Origin: Rhabditophanes sp. KR3021 | Taxonomy: Eukaryota; Nematoda; Chromadorea; Rhabditida; Alloionematidae | Reading direction: 5' to 3' | DNA length: 64,000 nt | NCBI GenBank assembly: GCA_963281155.1 | Contig: CAUJLY010000001.1 | Coordinates: forward strand, 6,324,001 to 6,388,000 | Shown here: positions 1-11,760 of the stretch, one piece after another | Numbering within the stretch: position 1 is the stretch's first letter | Layout: every line of letters starts with the position of its first letter | Made by a program: the position numbers and the translations under genes | Notes under the pieces: model-generated | Told to the model about the DNA's origin: nothing | The model's input: only the letters and a program-made list of their open reading frames with translations | The model's database searches: none

Positions 1-775
1 TGTACCAACAAGTACAAAACAAATTAACAATGACGACTAAACAAAGAAGTCATTTTAACAAGTACATTTCTCTTTAGGATATAATTATTAGACTTCGATC
101 AAAATACATTTTGCATGTAAACAAAAATATTTCTATTTACTTCTTCGTTATAGTCCACCTTTGTTTACATTATTTACGGGTAATGCCAAAAATTATGATG
201 CATCGTGACGTTATTAGTAGTCTTTAACAGACAAAGAGAAAAAATCTTATCATATTTTTGAAATAGATATTTATAACACCTTTTCGGTCATCAGTAAAAA
301 TAGGTACAGGAAGGAACTTTTTGTGTGAAGAAGTTAAAAATAATAATCTAAATGAAATGGAAATATCTTTTGTTTGCTGTTTGTGAAAGATGTTTTGTTT
401 TAGGTAGGAAATAATTACTTATCTTTAGTTCTTTTTAGTTCGGCCAGAAAATATATAAATTGCCCGTAAATTACAAAATGACGTACTTTAAATTACATTA
501 AATGATGCCAAACTTTGCTCATCAAATACCATTTATAGGCATATAACAACATCTACTAATTAGGCCACGATTTTTAGGTGTCCTTTCCACATAAATGACA
601 TCAAAAAAGTGATATTGTTAAGTTCTATGTGTAATTATTTAGACTAATTTTGTTATGCTTGCATAATTAGTAAAAAAGTTTTAGTGCGTGTTCATTCATC
701 ATATTAATTGATAAAATTGCGAGATTGATTTTAATATTTACGTTCCGTATATCCTTTTACCTCATTTTATAGAAG
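1..775. other. Intergenic region upstream of srg-like receptor
   Basis: AT-rich sequence with no open frame of note. An AATATATAAA-like stretch near 450 is the only promoter-like element seen, and it is too far from the start codon at 776 to assign. Nothing else is supported here. Confidence 0.5.
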
Positions 776-1853
776 ATGTCCACACAAAGTGTTTCTTTGG
801 TGTTGGAGGTGCAGAAAGTAATTCCCTGGTTTACCATTTATATGAGTACAGCTTCGGTTATTATTCATATTGTCATATTAATAGTATCCTACACCTTATA
901 TGTTATTATCCTTTATGTGCTTATTAAGGCTCGCAAGGTCAAGAACTTCGATACCTGCTTTTACAAAAGTGTCATTGTACTAGGAATAGTTGACATCTTT
1001 TTTCATTTTGACAATCTATGCACAGGATTATTACCTCTATGGCCTCCATTTGCCAAAGCTTTTTTTCCAACAGAACCTAACTATGTGTTAGGTGTCATCT
1101 ATGCAATTGGATTTTTTCTGAGTTATTTTAAATTCGCGATTTGCTTCTACATAAGTTTAAATCGGTTCGGCATCTTGATGTTAAATGAAAAATATAAAAT
1201 AGTAAATTTTAAAATATCTCAATTATTTTTACCTCGATTTTTAGCTGATGGAAAAGTATCACAAATATTCGATGCTTGTAGTCGTAATTATAGCAATAAT
1301 CCCAAGTTGGTTTTATGTTGGGGCAGAAGGATACTTTAGAACAGTCAACAATGATGAAACAAACTATGAAACAGTGGCCCAATTTGTAATAAAAAGACCT
1401 GTATTCTTTGCTGATGCTATAGCTAAAAACAGTATCTTATACCCAACAATAATATTACCAATCCTCACTTTATTAGTCAACACTGCAAATTGTACTGTTT
1501 TATGTAAAGTATATGGTAATCAGGATGAAAACAAGCCGGACGTTCGCCTTGTTATTTATTCTATTGGTCTATTCATGTCGCAAATGATTTATGGAAGCAT
1601 GTTTTATATCATAACATTTGCTCCCTACTTTCAAACAATCAAAATTTATACCTCTATGAATGTCATTAGAGCTTTTTGTTTTGACATAAATTGCTTTTTT
1701 AGTCCGTATAGTTTAATTCTACTGACTCCTAATATGCGCAAATTAGTTTTAAGTTTTCTTAAGACTACCTTTAAGTTTAATAAACCAAAACCCAAAATCA
1801 GTCCACTCCAGGCAAATCATACTATTATGGGACATAATTTGCAAATAATTTAA
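776..1853 (+). CDS. Serpentine chemoreceptor, srg-like (7TM)
   Basis: Two exons, 776..1201 and 1245..1853, joined in phase 0 across a 43-nt intron (GTAAAT...TTTTTAG), giving about 344 residues, normal for nematode chemoreceptors. Seven hydrophobic segments can be traced. The segment around KNFDTCFYKSVIVLG after the second hydrophobic stretch, SLNRF at the end of the third, and SPYSLILLTPNMRK after the last membrane segment are the layout of Srg/Srv serpentine receptors. It would sit in the plasma membrane, in other nematodes usually of chemosensory neurons, and signal through G proteins; the ligand cannot be inferred. The exact srg versus srv assignment is uncertain. A related decayed copy lies at about 36.9 kb. 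Confidence 0.75.
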
Positions 1854-2376
1854 TTTTAAAACTAATAAAAAATTGTATTATTAAATGTTTTTACTATTTT
1901 ATGTGATGGTGTTTTTAAAAACAAGTGACTTCAATATGGCAGTTTTAACAATCAGCTTAAACAAAAACAAAAGAGTAATTACAAAGTTCAACTGTAATAG
2001 ACATGAACACATTTACCACTTCTTAGCCACGTTTGATAATGTTTATTCCCTTATAGACATAAATTGATATCGTAATTACATCTTATGATTTACTAATTTA
2101 TGCACGTAAATTGAGGTGGTCATCACGTAGTATGGTCTGAGTAATTTCGCAGAACAAACATGTGTGGTAAACACCCACGATCATCATTACTACATAATAT
2201 ATAAATTGTTAGTCAATAAAATGTAGTTTAGTGGTATGTATAATTATAGAATTGCCATATTCTAATTTAATCTTTGAAACGATATTAAGAGACTTATCTT
2301 GCAGTCTTTTATACTTGTTTACACGTGTTCGTAAACGCTATATACAATCATTTATTAATTTGCCAAGTTTACAAAA
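1854..2376. other. Intergenic region
   Basis: About 520 nt without a convincing gene. A 60-codon open frame (1885-2067) has no recognisable features and probably reflects chance. A slightly less AT-rich patch at about 2115-2190 has no identifiable role. Confidence 0.5.
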
Positions 2377-3863
2377 ATGTCGAAACAAGTTAATTACGCA
2401 GGATATTCGCCAACATTCAATGACGCCAACTTGTATGAGGAAGAAATGATAGTGGACGATGATATTATTGTGGATGATGAAAAGGTTAGTCAAGTGTTCG
2501 TTGATGGTGAAGTTAAGGCAGATAATGAAAAGGATCGTCAAATGGTAGTGGATGCTCGAGTAGCAGATGATGATTTTATTTTCTATGAAGAAGCTGGACT
2601 TCAAGATGAAATAATGGGCGATGATATCTACATGGAGTCAATTGGACAATACATCCACGACGAAGGGAGCCTTATGCCCAACCAGGTCATACGTGGTAAC
2701 GTCAAAGTAACCAATAGAGCTCCAAAGAAAACAAAAAAGAAAAAGAATCGCTTCCATACAAGTGTAACATTAAAAAGATTGCAAGAATTGGCTACTCCAA
2801 TCAGAGATGCTGAAAATATGAAAAACGCAATACTTGACATGGGAAGTCCCAAAAAAAGAAACTATGGAAAGCAAAAATGTCTTGTTAGAAAAAATTTGAA
2901 GGAAAAGAAGGAAATAAGTGACGGGGAAGAGAAATGGGGTTTTCCTAATCCAAGTTCGAACCATTTCAACCTTTACAACAAACACGACTTGGCTGCTTTT
3001 AATTCGAATTTTTTGAAAATTGACTTGCTAAATATGGATGCTCGCTGTCTAGATTGTTATGTTCATACTAGTTTTTGTATGAGACAATTTATCTTCTTCT
3101 TGCCTTACCTCCCGAATAGTAATGCAATTCCATCTGACTTAAAAGACATTGACACCGGGGAGATCTTTGATTTGAAATTAGTCATCCCTTTTCATGCATT
3201 AGATAACATGGAAGCAACTGCCAAAGAAATTGTTTTTAATCTGAACGAAGAGATTAAGCCTGAATGGTTGTCATTAGATTATTATAATACGAATTATAGA
3301 AATGAGGGAAAAGATCGAGAGTTGTTAGATTCTTTGATAGGTGTTATTAGCGCTGAATTTGCATCAACTTCACTAATATCATTTACATTTATGAAGAAGC
3401 ATATGGTTTGGCTTAACTTTCTAATCAAGAAGGACGCCAATTTAGTTAGAGGTTTGACCGAACGTTTCAACAAGAGGTCATTGGGAGTAAAGAAATTTCT
3501 TAAATTGCAAACAGAAGGAGTCTCTACTGCCAAACGAGTCAATAAAGCCTTTTCAAAAATAAGATGGGATGCGCTGGCTATTGACATGGAAGCAGCCAGA
3601 AATGAACTTCCAGCTGAAAGAAATAAAAGATGTTTTTATTGCCAGAAATACGTCGGAAAAAACAGAAGAGTTCTTTAGATTTGTTAATTTCCCCACTAGA
3701 AGAACCTATCGAAGGCAACAACTACAGAGTAACAGTGCGTGAAAGTGGTAAAAGTGTTTCAATCAATTATTTTCTACTACATGAACTTATGAGTAAACCA
3801 AATATAAATGGAGTGCAGATGAATTTTAAGTTTTCACAAGAAATTACATCTAGTTTGATGTAA
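2377..3863 (+). CDS. Unrecognised protein with acidic N-terminus, basic middle and helical C-terminus
   Basis: No family recognised. A 433-codon open frame from ATG 2377 is followed by a second frame ending at 3863. A 47-nt intron 3632..3678 (GTTTTTATT...TTCTTTAG) joins them in phase to about 479 residues; the acceptor is good and the donor weak. Residues 20-90 are very acidic (EEEMIVDDDIIVDDE), residues 112-125 are a basic KKTKKKK run that could be a nuclear localisation signal, and a conserved-looking globular part starts near residue 195. No signal peptide or membrane segment. The charge pattern suggests a nuclear protein, but this is inference only. If the intron is wrong, the protein ends at 3678. 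Confidence 0.6.
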
Positions 3864-3999
3864 TATTGCAATATTTTTAGTTACACCGTAAGCTACATTT
3901 GTGTTATTCGTGTTGCTTATGCACCTATATTTAAAGTCCTTTGTAATTGTTTGTCTATTATTTTGCTGCTTCACAATAAATTTATACATATTGTGTCTA

Positions 4000-4138
4000 A
4001 GAAGTTTAAATCGACTTATACATATTTTTATATCTACAATTTAAAATAAACTTACATATAATGTCAAATCTACAATTTCAAATAAACTTACACATATTGT
4101 TAAATCTACGATTAAAAATTAAATTATACTGACTTATC
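4000..4138. repeat. Degenerate 36-bp tandem repeat
   Basis: Two 36-bp units (4033..4068 and 4069..4104) begin TCTACAATTT and carry AATAAACTTACA in the middle; a third diverged unit starts at 4105 and a partial one precedes 4033. The units lie in the 3' flank of the preceding gene and carry AATAAA-like hexamers, so they may overlap its polyadenylation region. Confidence 0.6.
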
Positions 4139-4650
4139 TTAATTACAACTATTTTTAATAATGATTTAAATGAACTTTTTGTAGTTCATATTTATTAGCT
4201 GCTGTTTTTTCTAAATTATTATATTTTGCTTCCCTTGTTTTTATGTAATTGCTATCTTAAGGATATTTACTATTCCCACTATATTTAATATATTTTAAGG
4301 GATATCATTAATCGTAAAGCATTATATTAAATGACAATCTTATAAATCACTTGGAAAAATAATTATCTATTCTCAACTTTTGTTAAGTTAGGATGATGTG
4401 TTATAACAAATAACCTTTTTTTACATTAAAAAATAGTTTGTTGACAGTCAAAAATATTTTGGCAAATATAAATGTAAACAGAACTAAAGACCACTAATAT
4501 ATCATTTATTTATACTTGCTTTATTATAATAAGAGCAAACAAATGAAAAAGTTACAATAATTTATTAAATCAAAAAGATTCAAAAAAATAAATAACTTTG
4601 AATCACAAATATTTATACCACTCAAGGTCTCATCTAACAGTTCAGGCAAA
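4139..4650. other. Intergenic region
   Basis: AT-rich sequence between the tandem repeat and the 3' end of the small secreted peptide gene on the minus strand. Nothing else is recognised. Confidence 0.5.
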
Positions 4651-4818
4651 TTATTTTCCAAAAATAAAATCAGGGCGATGTTGTCCTTCAAAAGGGGGTG
4701 GATTTGATAGCTTGTGTTTTGGAAAAAAGTTAGTCTCGGGATCTGTTCCTTCAATGTTTTGAAATGTTTTGACAAGGAATAGAGTAAAAATAGAAACAAG
4801 GAATAAGTAGCTTCTCAT
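4651..4818 (-). CDS. Small secreted peptide ending in Gly-Lys
   Basis: A 55-residue open frame starts at ATG 4818. The first ~20 residues (MRSYLFLVSIFTLFLVKTF) are a good signal peptide, followed by about 31 hydrophilic residues ending HRPDFIFGK and a stop. A terminal Gly after removal of Lys is the usual substrate for C-terminal amidation, so a neuropeptide-like or cuticle/venom-type small peptide is possible; no dibasic site precedes the last segment, and no nlp/flp family is recognised. The start is supported by a TATAAAA box 47 nt upstream. An upstream in-frame ATG at 4860 would hide the signal peptide and is less likely. Confidence 0.5.
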   Translation of the reverse strand: MRSYLFLVSIFTLFLVKTFQNIEGTDPETNFFPKHKLSNPPPFEGQHRPDFIFGK

Positions 4819-4864
4819 GATTAGGATAGATTTAAAGTTATGCCGATTTGTATTTAGCAATTGC

Positions 4865-4871
4865 TTTTATA
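4865..4871 (-). promoter_or_regulatory. TATA box of small secreted peptide gene
   Basis: TATAAAA on the minus strand, 47 nt upstream of the proposed ATG at 4818. Similar boxes at similar spacing precede the genes at 27735, 40189 and 41628. Confidence 0.45.
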
Positions 4872-6344
4872 TGCAATTTGATGCAACTCGTTAAAAAAGA
4901 CCAACTCAACGCCATCTGGAAACTTTTTTAACGTAGGCTTGGTCGTAATGACAAGTGTTGGGTAAAATTTATAAGTTAGGGTGGCACATCAAAAAAGATT
5001 AATAATTTTTGTCAAAATCAGAACGGACGCATTTTCTCCTTTATTTATTGGAAATTGAGGGGTATCGTTAAAGAATATCATTAAAGATTAGATGGTGCCA
5101 CTGATCGTCTAGAGTAATTGGAAATAGATACTTTTTAATTAAAGGATTTTATTCGTCAAAAAAATACTTTTTCATTAATTTAAATCAAATTGATTTTAGT
5201 TAAATGCTTTTAATAGCTATTTATAAATCGGTATTAAAGTGCTTTTTGTAACGTTAAATCAAATAGTATTTATAGATATACATAGACTTCTTTGCCTGAT
5301 TACAAACCTATGACAACAACACCTCACCTACAAAGCCATAGAGGTAGCAGTTTTGTAAGCGACATCACCTTTTTCACGATTACCAAATAAAAAACCGAGG
5401 GCTCTAATTAATGTGACATTTACGAATCTAAGATAACTTTTATATACCAACAAGAACGGGAAACTCTAATTAGGAAAAACTTATATAAGAAGGATACCAG
5501 ATATGAAATTCATTTTACTATCGCTACATTTATTACTATCAACAGCAAAGATTTATTGCTTCTTTAAGAAATTAAAATAACAAAATCGGTAATCCAATTT
5601 CCTATGAATTCTTCGAAACAACTCATTTTTTGTATCGTACAATAAGACCGAATCTAACAGAAAGTGGACTTGCAATACACATAAATTTTGGTATTTATTG
5701 TACGTCATTGTTGTGAGGTTATCTACAAAATTATCAAGAAAAATAATTCCGCATCATGGCACTTTTATAAATGGGATTTTGTCATTATCATTTCGTAGGA
5801 TTAAATCACTGAATTATTTTCGTTATCTTTTTCTAGACGTTCATAATGTAATCACTGGAAATTTGCTTTTATATGAAATAAACGTTGTTTTGACTGCTCA
5901 GAGGAAACCCAGTAGACTAATTAAGATATCTGCAAATAAATGTAAATTTTAGTGTTACAAACATAAAAGGATGTTATTACATAAAACGAGAAAACACGGA
6001 TGAGTTGGTTATTTTGATGAAGACATAAAGATACTTTGGTGATGCGTTGTTCTTTCAATAACATGTTTTGTTTCCTAAAGTTAGCCCCGGGAAGAGGTAC
6101 CTTTGAAAGATGACATATGTTTACTCAATGTACCTTGCAGAAACGAAAATACTTTATTTGAGAGTAAATATTCAGATGATCATCAAAACGCTTTTTTTCT
6201 ACAGTAAAAAATAATAAGTTTACAGTTGGCGTGTATCTAAGAGGAAGACAAGAGCTATACAAAACACAAACTTTATTTAAATTAGAGACTAATTAATTTG
6301 ATGTTTCCACAACAAAATACACTTCTAAAATAAAAAGATATTAA
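4872..6344. other. Gene-poor region
   Basis: No gene supported. A 25-codon frame at 5503 (MKFILLSLHLLLSTAKIY, signal-peptide-like) follows a TATATAAG at about 5483 but stops quickly and contains no GT that could act as a splice donor. An 84-codon frame at 5698-5952 has no recognisable features. Both could be remnants. Confidence 0.4.
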
Positions 6345-6662
6345 GTTGAGTCCAAGATAATACATAGAATACAAAATGATTACATAAAAAGGAAAGCAAC
6401 ACATCGACAGAGGCAACATGTAAATTTAAATTCAATTAGGAGTTGGCAATGGCAACAGATAAATTATTGGAAATGCAGTAACAGAATCTTACTATACAAT
6501 GAATTGGCTAATTGTGTGACTTCCTATGCATTTTTTGATGTTTCTTCTTTTATGATTAACCCCATTGTAATAATTCTGCTTAAAATGCAAGAAGCCGGAA
6601 AATCAAAAATTGACTATTATATAGGTGTCCATGATATTGGAATGTTTTTCACATGTAAATAA
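6345..6662 (+). pseudogene. Probable relic of a 7TM receptor exon
   Basis: A 106-codon frame with no stop and no usable ATG runs from 6345 to the TAA at 6660. Its second half reads like a first receptor helix and following loop: SSFMINPIVIILLKMQEAGK then IDYYIGVHDIGMFF. A GTAAAT donor lies at the end (6655), but the possible acceptors downstream (about 6690 and 6739) lead straight into stops. This suits a broken chemoreceptor exon better than a working gene. The family is not certain. Confidence 0.35.
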
Positions 6663-7923
6663 ATAAGCTATCTTTTATATTCATTCAGTTCTTTTGAACT
6701 AATTACATTATCTTTTGCTATATCATTCATTTTTTTAGGTCAATGTTAGACTCTTATGTCCAAATATATCAATCTTTCCTCAAAGCAAGTTTATGAACCA
6801 AATGTAAGTATAGCCATTGAAATACAACCACTTGTTTCTTAAACATTTGTCACACTTATTATAACTTAAATCTCTAGAATTCACTTATTGGAAAACAGTG
6901 AATACAAATATATGAATTCACAAAATGCTGAACAACGCATACCAATAAAACTTTTACTAATCAAAGATATGTTTATTATTCAAAAAGTTTTGATGTTGTG
7001 TACAATATTGTATCCTTTTTTCCTTATGTCAGATTATTTTTATCCAATAAGTTCAGTCATTAGGACCATTACAATTTAAATACTCGATACGCAGGGTGTG
7101 TACATTTCCATTAAAGTTCGATGTGTAAAGGTGGGTATATTTATCAAAAATTCTCGCAACGAATTTCTTATCTCTTTATTTCTTTATTTTACTACCCGTA
7201 TCAGAAACACCGTACAATATAAATTACGAAGAACATATACTATACATACAATAAATACTGTTTAGTAGCTACTGAATTTCTTATTTCATATAAAATATTG
7301 TTGAAAGTTTAATCGCGCGCAATAATTTATGTCGCAACCTTACCCCATTTTCATTTAGTCAAGGTTGTCATTGCTTTTGGACTACATAGTAGCTTTATAA
7401 TCTTGTGTTTGGCATTAGTTTTATGCTTAGATGCTCGTTATTAATATTGTACAATGTATATTGTTTAATCTACATGAGGTCTGCTTTGATCGCTTTCTAA
7501 AGTCGTTGTGCTTGACAAGTCGGCAATAGTTACATAAGACTATTTAACTAATTATACAACTAACATATTGGATATACAAGGTTTAATAGACGCTCAGCAA
7601 AATTGCGCCCATACTCTCTTTGTATTAAGCTATATACAGGTTCTACCAATGATATAGTTTCGAGACCATTTAAATATTATGTCAAAGCATATGAAAAAAG
7701 TATGTATATTTCCAGTCGTTTTCCCATTCAAAACTTTCTGATCATATGCATAATTATTTCGATATTTGTCTTGTTCACGTACCCTATACTTGTTAATTGA
7801 ACATCAATATTAATTTATAAATGATGTGTGAATTACTGTTCGTGGCTTTTATATACAGCATTTAATCTGTCTCACTAATATTAATCATTTTTCCTATTTG
7901 TAGTTCTTCAATATTTCTTAGCT
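6663..7923. other. Intergenic region upstream of the HP1-like gene
   Basis: About 1.25 kb, AT-rich. Two open frames of 63-65 codons (6888-7079 and 7603-7800) show no recognisable motif and are left unannotated. The sequence next to 7924 has a pyrimidine tract with TTTGTAG (7897-7903), a possible trans-splice acceptor for the gene that follows. Confidence 0.45.
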
Positions 7924-9651
7924 ATGTCAAGTAGACAAAGCAGTTCGGAATCTGATACTAACCGATACGAAATTGATAGGATTGGTGATCGAAGATGGAC
8001 GAAACGTGGCTATGAATATGAGATATTCTGGAGAGGATACACTGACGAGGAATGTACATGGGAACCTAAAGAAAACATTAGCGAAGAAATAGTTGCGGAA
8101 TATGATAAAATATATGACGCGCAACGCAAATTATCTGCTTCAAAGAAGAAAACTATTGTTAAGGCGTCAGACATGCGTGAAAAATTAGATGCAAGAGATT
8201 CTCTTGACGAGATTACCGAAGATGATATGCCAAACAGATCACCTAGTACTCTTAGATCTGCACCCAACCCAAGATCTGCTAACCCAAGATCCGCCAACCC
8301 AAGATCTGCCAACCCAAGATCCGCCAACCCAAGATCAGCGAACCCAAGATCCGCCAAGCAACCTATAAGACCATCTCTCCGTAAGGATCAAAATGCAAAA
8401 CTTAAGGAAATTGAGATGATCATATTGGACGATAGCAGTGATGAAGATGTTATTAAACTACTTCCACAGAAATCAAAGAAAACGTCCGTTGCTGCTTCAA
8501 AGTCCTCCGAACCAAGTGGCGACACTAGTATATCACATACTACTGAAACGTCTCTACAATCAGTTAATGGAGGAAGGAGCAATAAATTAGGATACCGTAA
8601 AACATCAGTAGTTCAACGGAAATCGGAAACACTTCCTATGATGCCAGTATCTTCCAAATCTCAAATTAAGAAAATGGCTGACGCTTCAACTAGCTCCGAT
8701 GATGGTGAACCACCAACTAAAAAAAAGGCGGCCACAGGCGAACATGTTCTTAGAAGGAAACTTGGATCTAAGAAGAGCTGGGGAGAGTGGATCCTCTGAA
8801 CAAAGCAACTCGGGAATTGATCGCGCCACAAGCTCTGTCAGTGATGGGTCTAACAGAAGAAATCCTATTCGTTCGGGCAAACTGTTAAGAAGCAAGCACA
8901 GACGCATCATTAGTGAAACTGAATCTGAGGAGGAAAGGAGTAAGATGGATAAAGATATTGCTTCCGGCTCTGCTGAAGAGTTAGTATCACCACTTAGAAA
9001 GATTGCCAGGAAAGGTCCAGTTAAAGAGCACATGTCAAAAAAGGGGAAATTCTTTGGTGTAAGTAGCTCTGAGTCGTCTGGTCAAAGCGAAGACAATCAA
9101 GCTCCATCCCACGGGGAAACAAATAAACCCAGTGGATGTAACGAATTAGCTCTTGAAATATTCGAAAACTCTTTAGTTGCCAATGATGTCAAAAGTGACT
9201 CTGCTACTAATTCAAAAAAGAATATCAGTGGTTATCTTAGCCCACCAAAGAATCCAGAATCACAGACTAAGAATTTGGAAGCCATTGCTGCTAATGCTGT
9301 CAAGATCCCACAAAAAATAAGCAATATCACTCGGGTTGATAATGAGTAAGTTAAAAATTACTTCAACCTCTAATAATACTTATTTTTTTTAGAACCGTTC
9401 AAAATGCCGCTTTTTCTAACGTTTTTCAAAAGTCAGGCATGGGGAGTGATTTACCATTTGACGAGTCAAAGAAATACGTTGAAGCTGATATTCAGGGAAT
9501 TTTCGGCACCGAATGCATTCACAATACACGCGTCTACTCAGTTTTACTTGCCAATAAATCCGCTGTATATCTTACTTCTGATCAAGTTCCAAAGGAATGC
9601 CATCATATGGTCATTGATTTGCTTAATTTCATGACTTTCTCTAGTAATTAG
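7924..9651 (+). CDS. HP1-like protein: chromodomain, long repeat-bearing hinge, chromoshadow-like C-terminus
   Basis: Proposed exons 7924..8704, 8754..9345 and 9393..9651, in phase, about 543 residues. Residues 14-66 are a chromodomain; the methyl-lysine cage residues are present (Tyr15, Trp36, Tyr39), as is TWEP, so binding of methylated H3 (K9 type) is expected. The last ~60 residues, from VEADIQGIFG to MVIDLLNFMTF, fit a divergent chromoshadow (dimerisation) domain. The hinge is about 400 residues of Ser/Lys/acidic sequence, against ~50-100 in usual HP1, and carries six NPRSA repeats. The second intron is clear (GTAAGT...TTTTTTTTAG). The first (8705..8752/8753) is less certain: the frame change could instead come from an indel in the A8 run at 8719-8726. 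The gene converges on PRMT7 with 104 nt between stops. Confidence 0.75.
8266..8355 (+). repeat. Six in-frame 15-bp repeats encoding NPRSA
   Basis: Six contiguous 15-bp units (AACCCAAGATCYGCN) encode residues 115-144 of the HP1-like protein. The units differ only at synonymous positions (CT/CC/CA before GC), so the amino-acid repeat is perfect while the DNA has begun to diverge. Such an array is likely to vary in copy number. Confidence 0.9.
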
Positions 9652-9755
9652 GTTGCGGCATTATCAAAAATTTATTTTTATTATCATAATTCACTCTTAA
9701 CTTTAATAAAATATATGTTAATATACAGTAAAATGAGTTAGTATGACAATAAAAT

Positions 9756-11760
9756 TTAACTATGGAATGCAAAATCAAGAGTTCCTTTAGCATTCATTGA
9801 TATTGTGGCTTCGATGGAATGCCCTTCTTTCAATTTATCACTCATCTCTTTGTCAATAAAAAAGACACCTTGCTTCGAAAACTTGTTCCATTGTGGAACT
9901 GTTCTACCGGAGTTTTTAAATCCTTCAATGCCAGTTGATCGGACAATGGATTTGTTTGTTCCATATTGCCAGTCCATCCAGAAAACAATTACGTTGCAAT
10001 CAGAGTTTTTTATTTTGATACTTTGACGACATTCTAACTCGCTTAGTTGTGTGTGCCCATCGATCTCCATCAAAACTTGAACATCTCCAGCAACAACACC
10101 GGAATACTCCCACAAAGGATGTGGTTCAACAATAGCCGTAGTTGCCTTTTTAGCAGGCTGAGTCACTTTATCGAATTCTCCCAAATCAAACCCACTAACA
10201 ATTCCAACTGGTGCTCCGATTTTCCATAAATGTTCAGTAAAAAGAGGCACGCATTTAAGGTAAGCTTTCTAAAGTACGGACATATTATTAGTAACATCTT
10301 GAAAAACTTACCTTTAAAAAGGTCTCAGCCTTTGAATTTTGACAATACTTTTTTTTATCGAAGAAGTATCTAAGATTTTCCCAAGGAAGCATTGCTGACA
10401 TGTAGAAAGGCTCAGTAAGGATAAAATCGAAATCCTGGGATTTAATTGAATCTACTAATTCCACATTTTTCAACTCTCGATCGCGAATGATGTCTGACAA
10501 AATGCGATGAAAATGTCTATTATTTTCCAATATTGTGACATTTTTGGCATCCTTCGCTGCAAAGATCCCAATCAAACTTCCTTCATTCAGACAAACAACA
10601 TTTTTCCCTTTTACATCTTCAGAAAGTAAGTTGAGGAGTTGTACATCACTGGACAATTCATTCATCCTACAAATAGAGTTTCTCGAGAAAAGCATGTGCA
10701 TTCCACATGTACATGCTGGTTTCGAAGAACTTTCGCCTACATTAAACCAAAAAGAGTACTCGTCATGTGAGCAACAAACTTTAAGTTCACTATTTTTTTT
10801 AATAACAATGTCCTGAGGTGGATAATATACAGCTGGCATCCAATGATCTCTCCAAATATGGCGTTCAGGGTCAATGAAATTTGGAACTGTGGAAACAATT
10901 ACATCACCATTCCCAGTCATATCAGTGTCCCACCAAAAGATAAATCCGTCCAAACGGTGGTCTTGATTTGTTTCGTTCTTGATAACAGATACTGCCACCT
11001 CATCAAAGATAATACTGTCTGGATCTTCGAAATTAAAATGACTGACACGAATAGGATCAGATAACAACACCAAGTCAGGAAGATCCATTTCACTTAATTG
11101 GCAGTCAAATACACTATGCGAGCCAGGGCAGTTTTCGAATAGTGAGCAGTCCAAATTAATCGAATCAATTTTGTTAAAGCTTCTCAGAATAGCAGACTCA
11201 AAGGGCACAACAAAAACAGTTGCTCGAGCAGGTACAACGGAGCTTCCCTTTTCAACTAAGACTCCAAAAGCTTCCTTAAAAGTTCTAAGAGCTCCTTCGC
11301 CAATAAGTTCTGTGTCGAACACTTCGGCCACAATAATGTTTCCTTTCGTCCCTACATCCTTTCTATTGAGATCCGTTGACCTAGAGGTGATCAATTTGAT
11401 TTTATCAGCATACTCGCACTCTTTAAAGATCTTCCTAGCGATATCCGCCATTGGTTTGAAAACTTCCACAGCTTTAACTGAATCGGCGCCGCCTCTTGCA
11501 GCCATTAGACTTAATAAACCTGTTCCCGTCCCAATATCAACCACATTTGCCTTCTCCCCATTTGCTTTCTTTTTCGAAATACATGAAATAAGACCAGCTT
11601 CATAGCCATCGTTTCTATCATAATCCAGAATCATGTCACCAAAGCCAGTAATAGCAATTTCCTTGGCCAAATCAAAATCATTGCCTTCTGTAACTCTCCA
11701 TTCACGTTCACCAGTGATGTGATTGATTTCTTCCTTAAACATACTAGACATGAATAACAA
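9756..11760 (-). CDS. prmt-7: Protein arginine N-methyltransferase 7
   Basis: Exons 10312..11760 and 9756..10268, joined in phase 0 over a 43-nt intron (GTAAGT...CTTTAG), up to 653 residues; the family is about 690. It transfers methyl from S-adenosylmethionine to arginine (PRMT7 makes monomethylarginine). Motif I VDIGTGTGLLSL, the post-I acid in AVEVFKP, the double-E loop AEVFDTELIGEG, and the THW-loop equivalent WRDHWMPAVYY are all visible. The C-terminal half is the second, degenerate methyltransferase copy typical of PRMT7. By alignment with the family (MKIF...TTGSVEW) the start may be Met7 (11742), MFKEEINHITGEREW. It is divergent from deoxyhypusine synthase, with only 79 nt between the outermost start codons. 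Confidence 0.92.

Noticed and set aside
1885..2067. 60-codon frame downstream of the srg receptor
   Set aside because: Lies in the 3' flank, no signature; chance frame likely.
5698..5952. 84-codon plus-strand frame
   Set aside because: No motif, signal peptide or splice support; the composition does not differ from non-coding surroundings.
7603..7800. 65-codon plus-strand frame with a hydrophobic end
   Set aside because: Only a hydrophobic AT-rich tail; no ATG context, promoter or relatives seen.
8010..8357. 115-codon minus-strand frame with LADLG repeats
   Set aside because: It is the reverse complement of the NPRSA repeat in the HP1-like gene; repeat periodicity keeps the shadow frame open.
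11171..11605. 144-codon plus-strand frame
   Set aside because: Shadow of the PRMT7 catalytic domain on the other strand, which has full family motifs.
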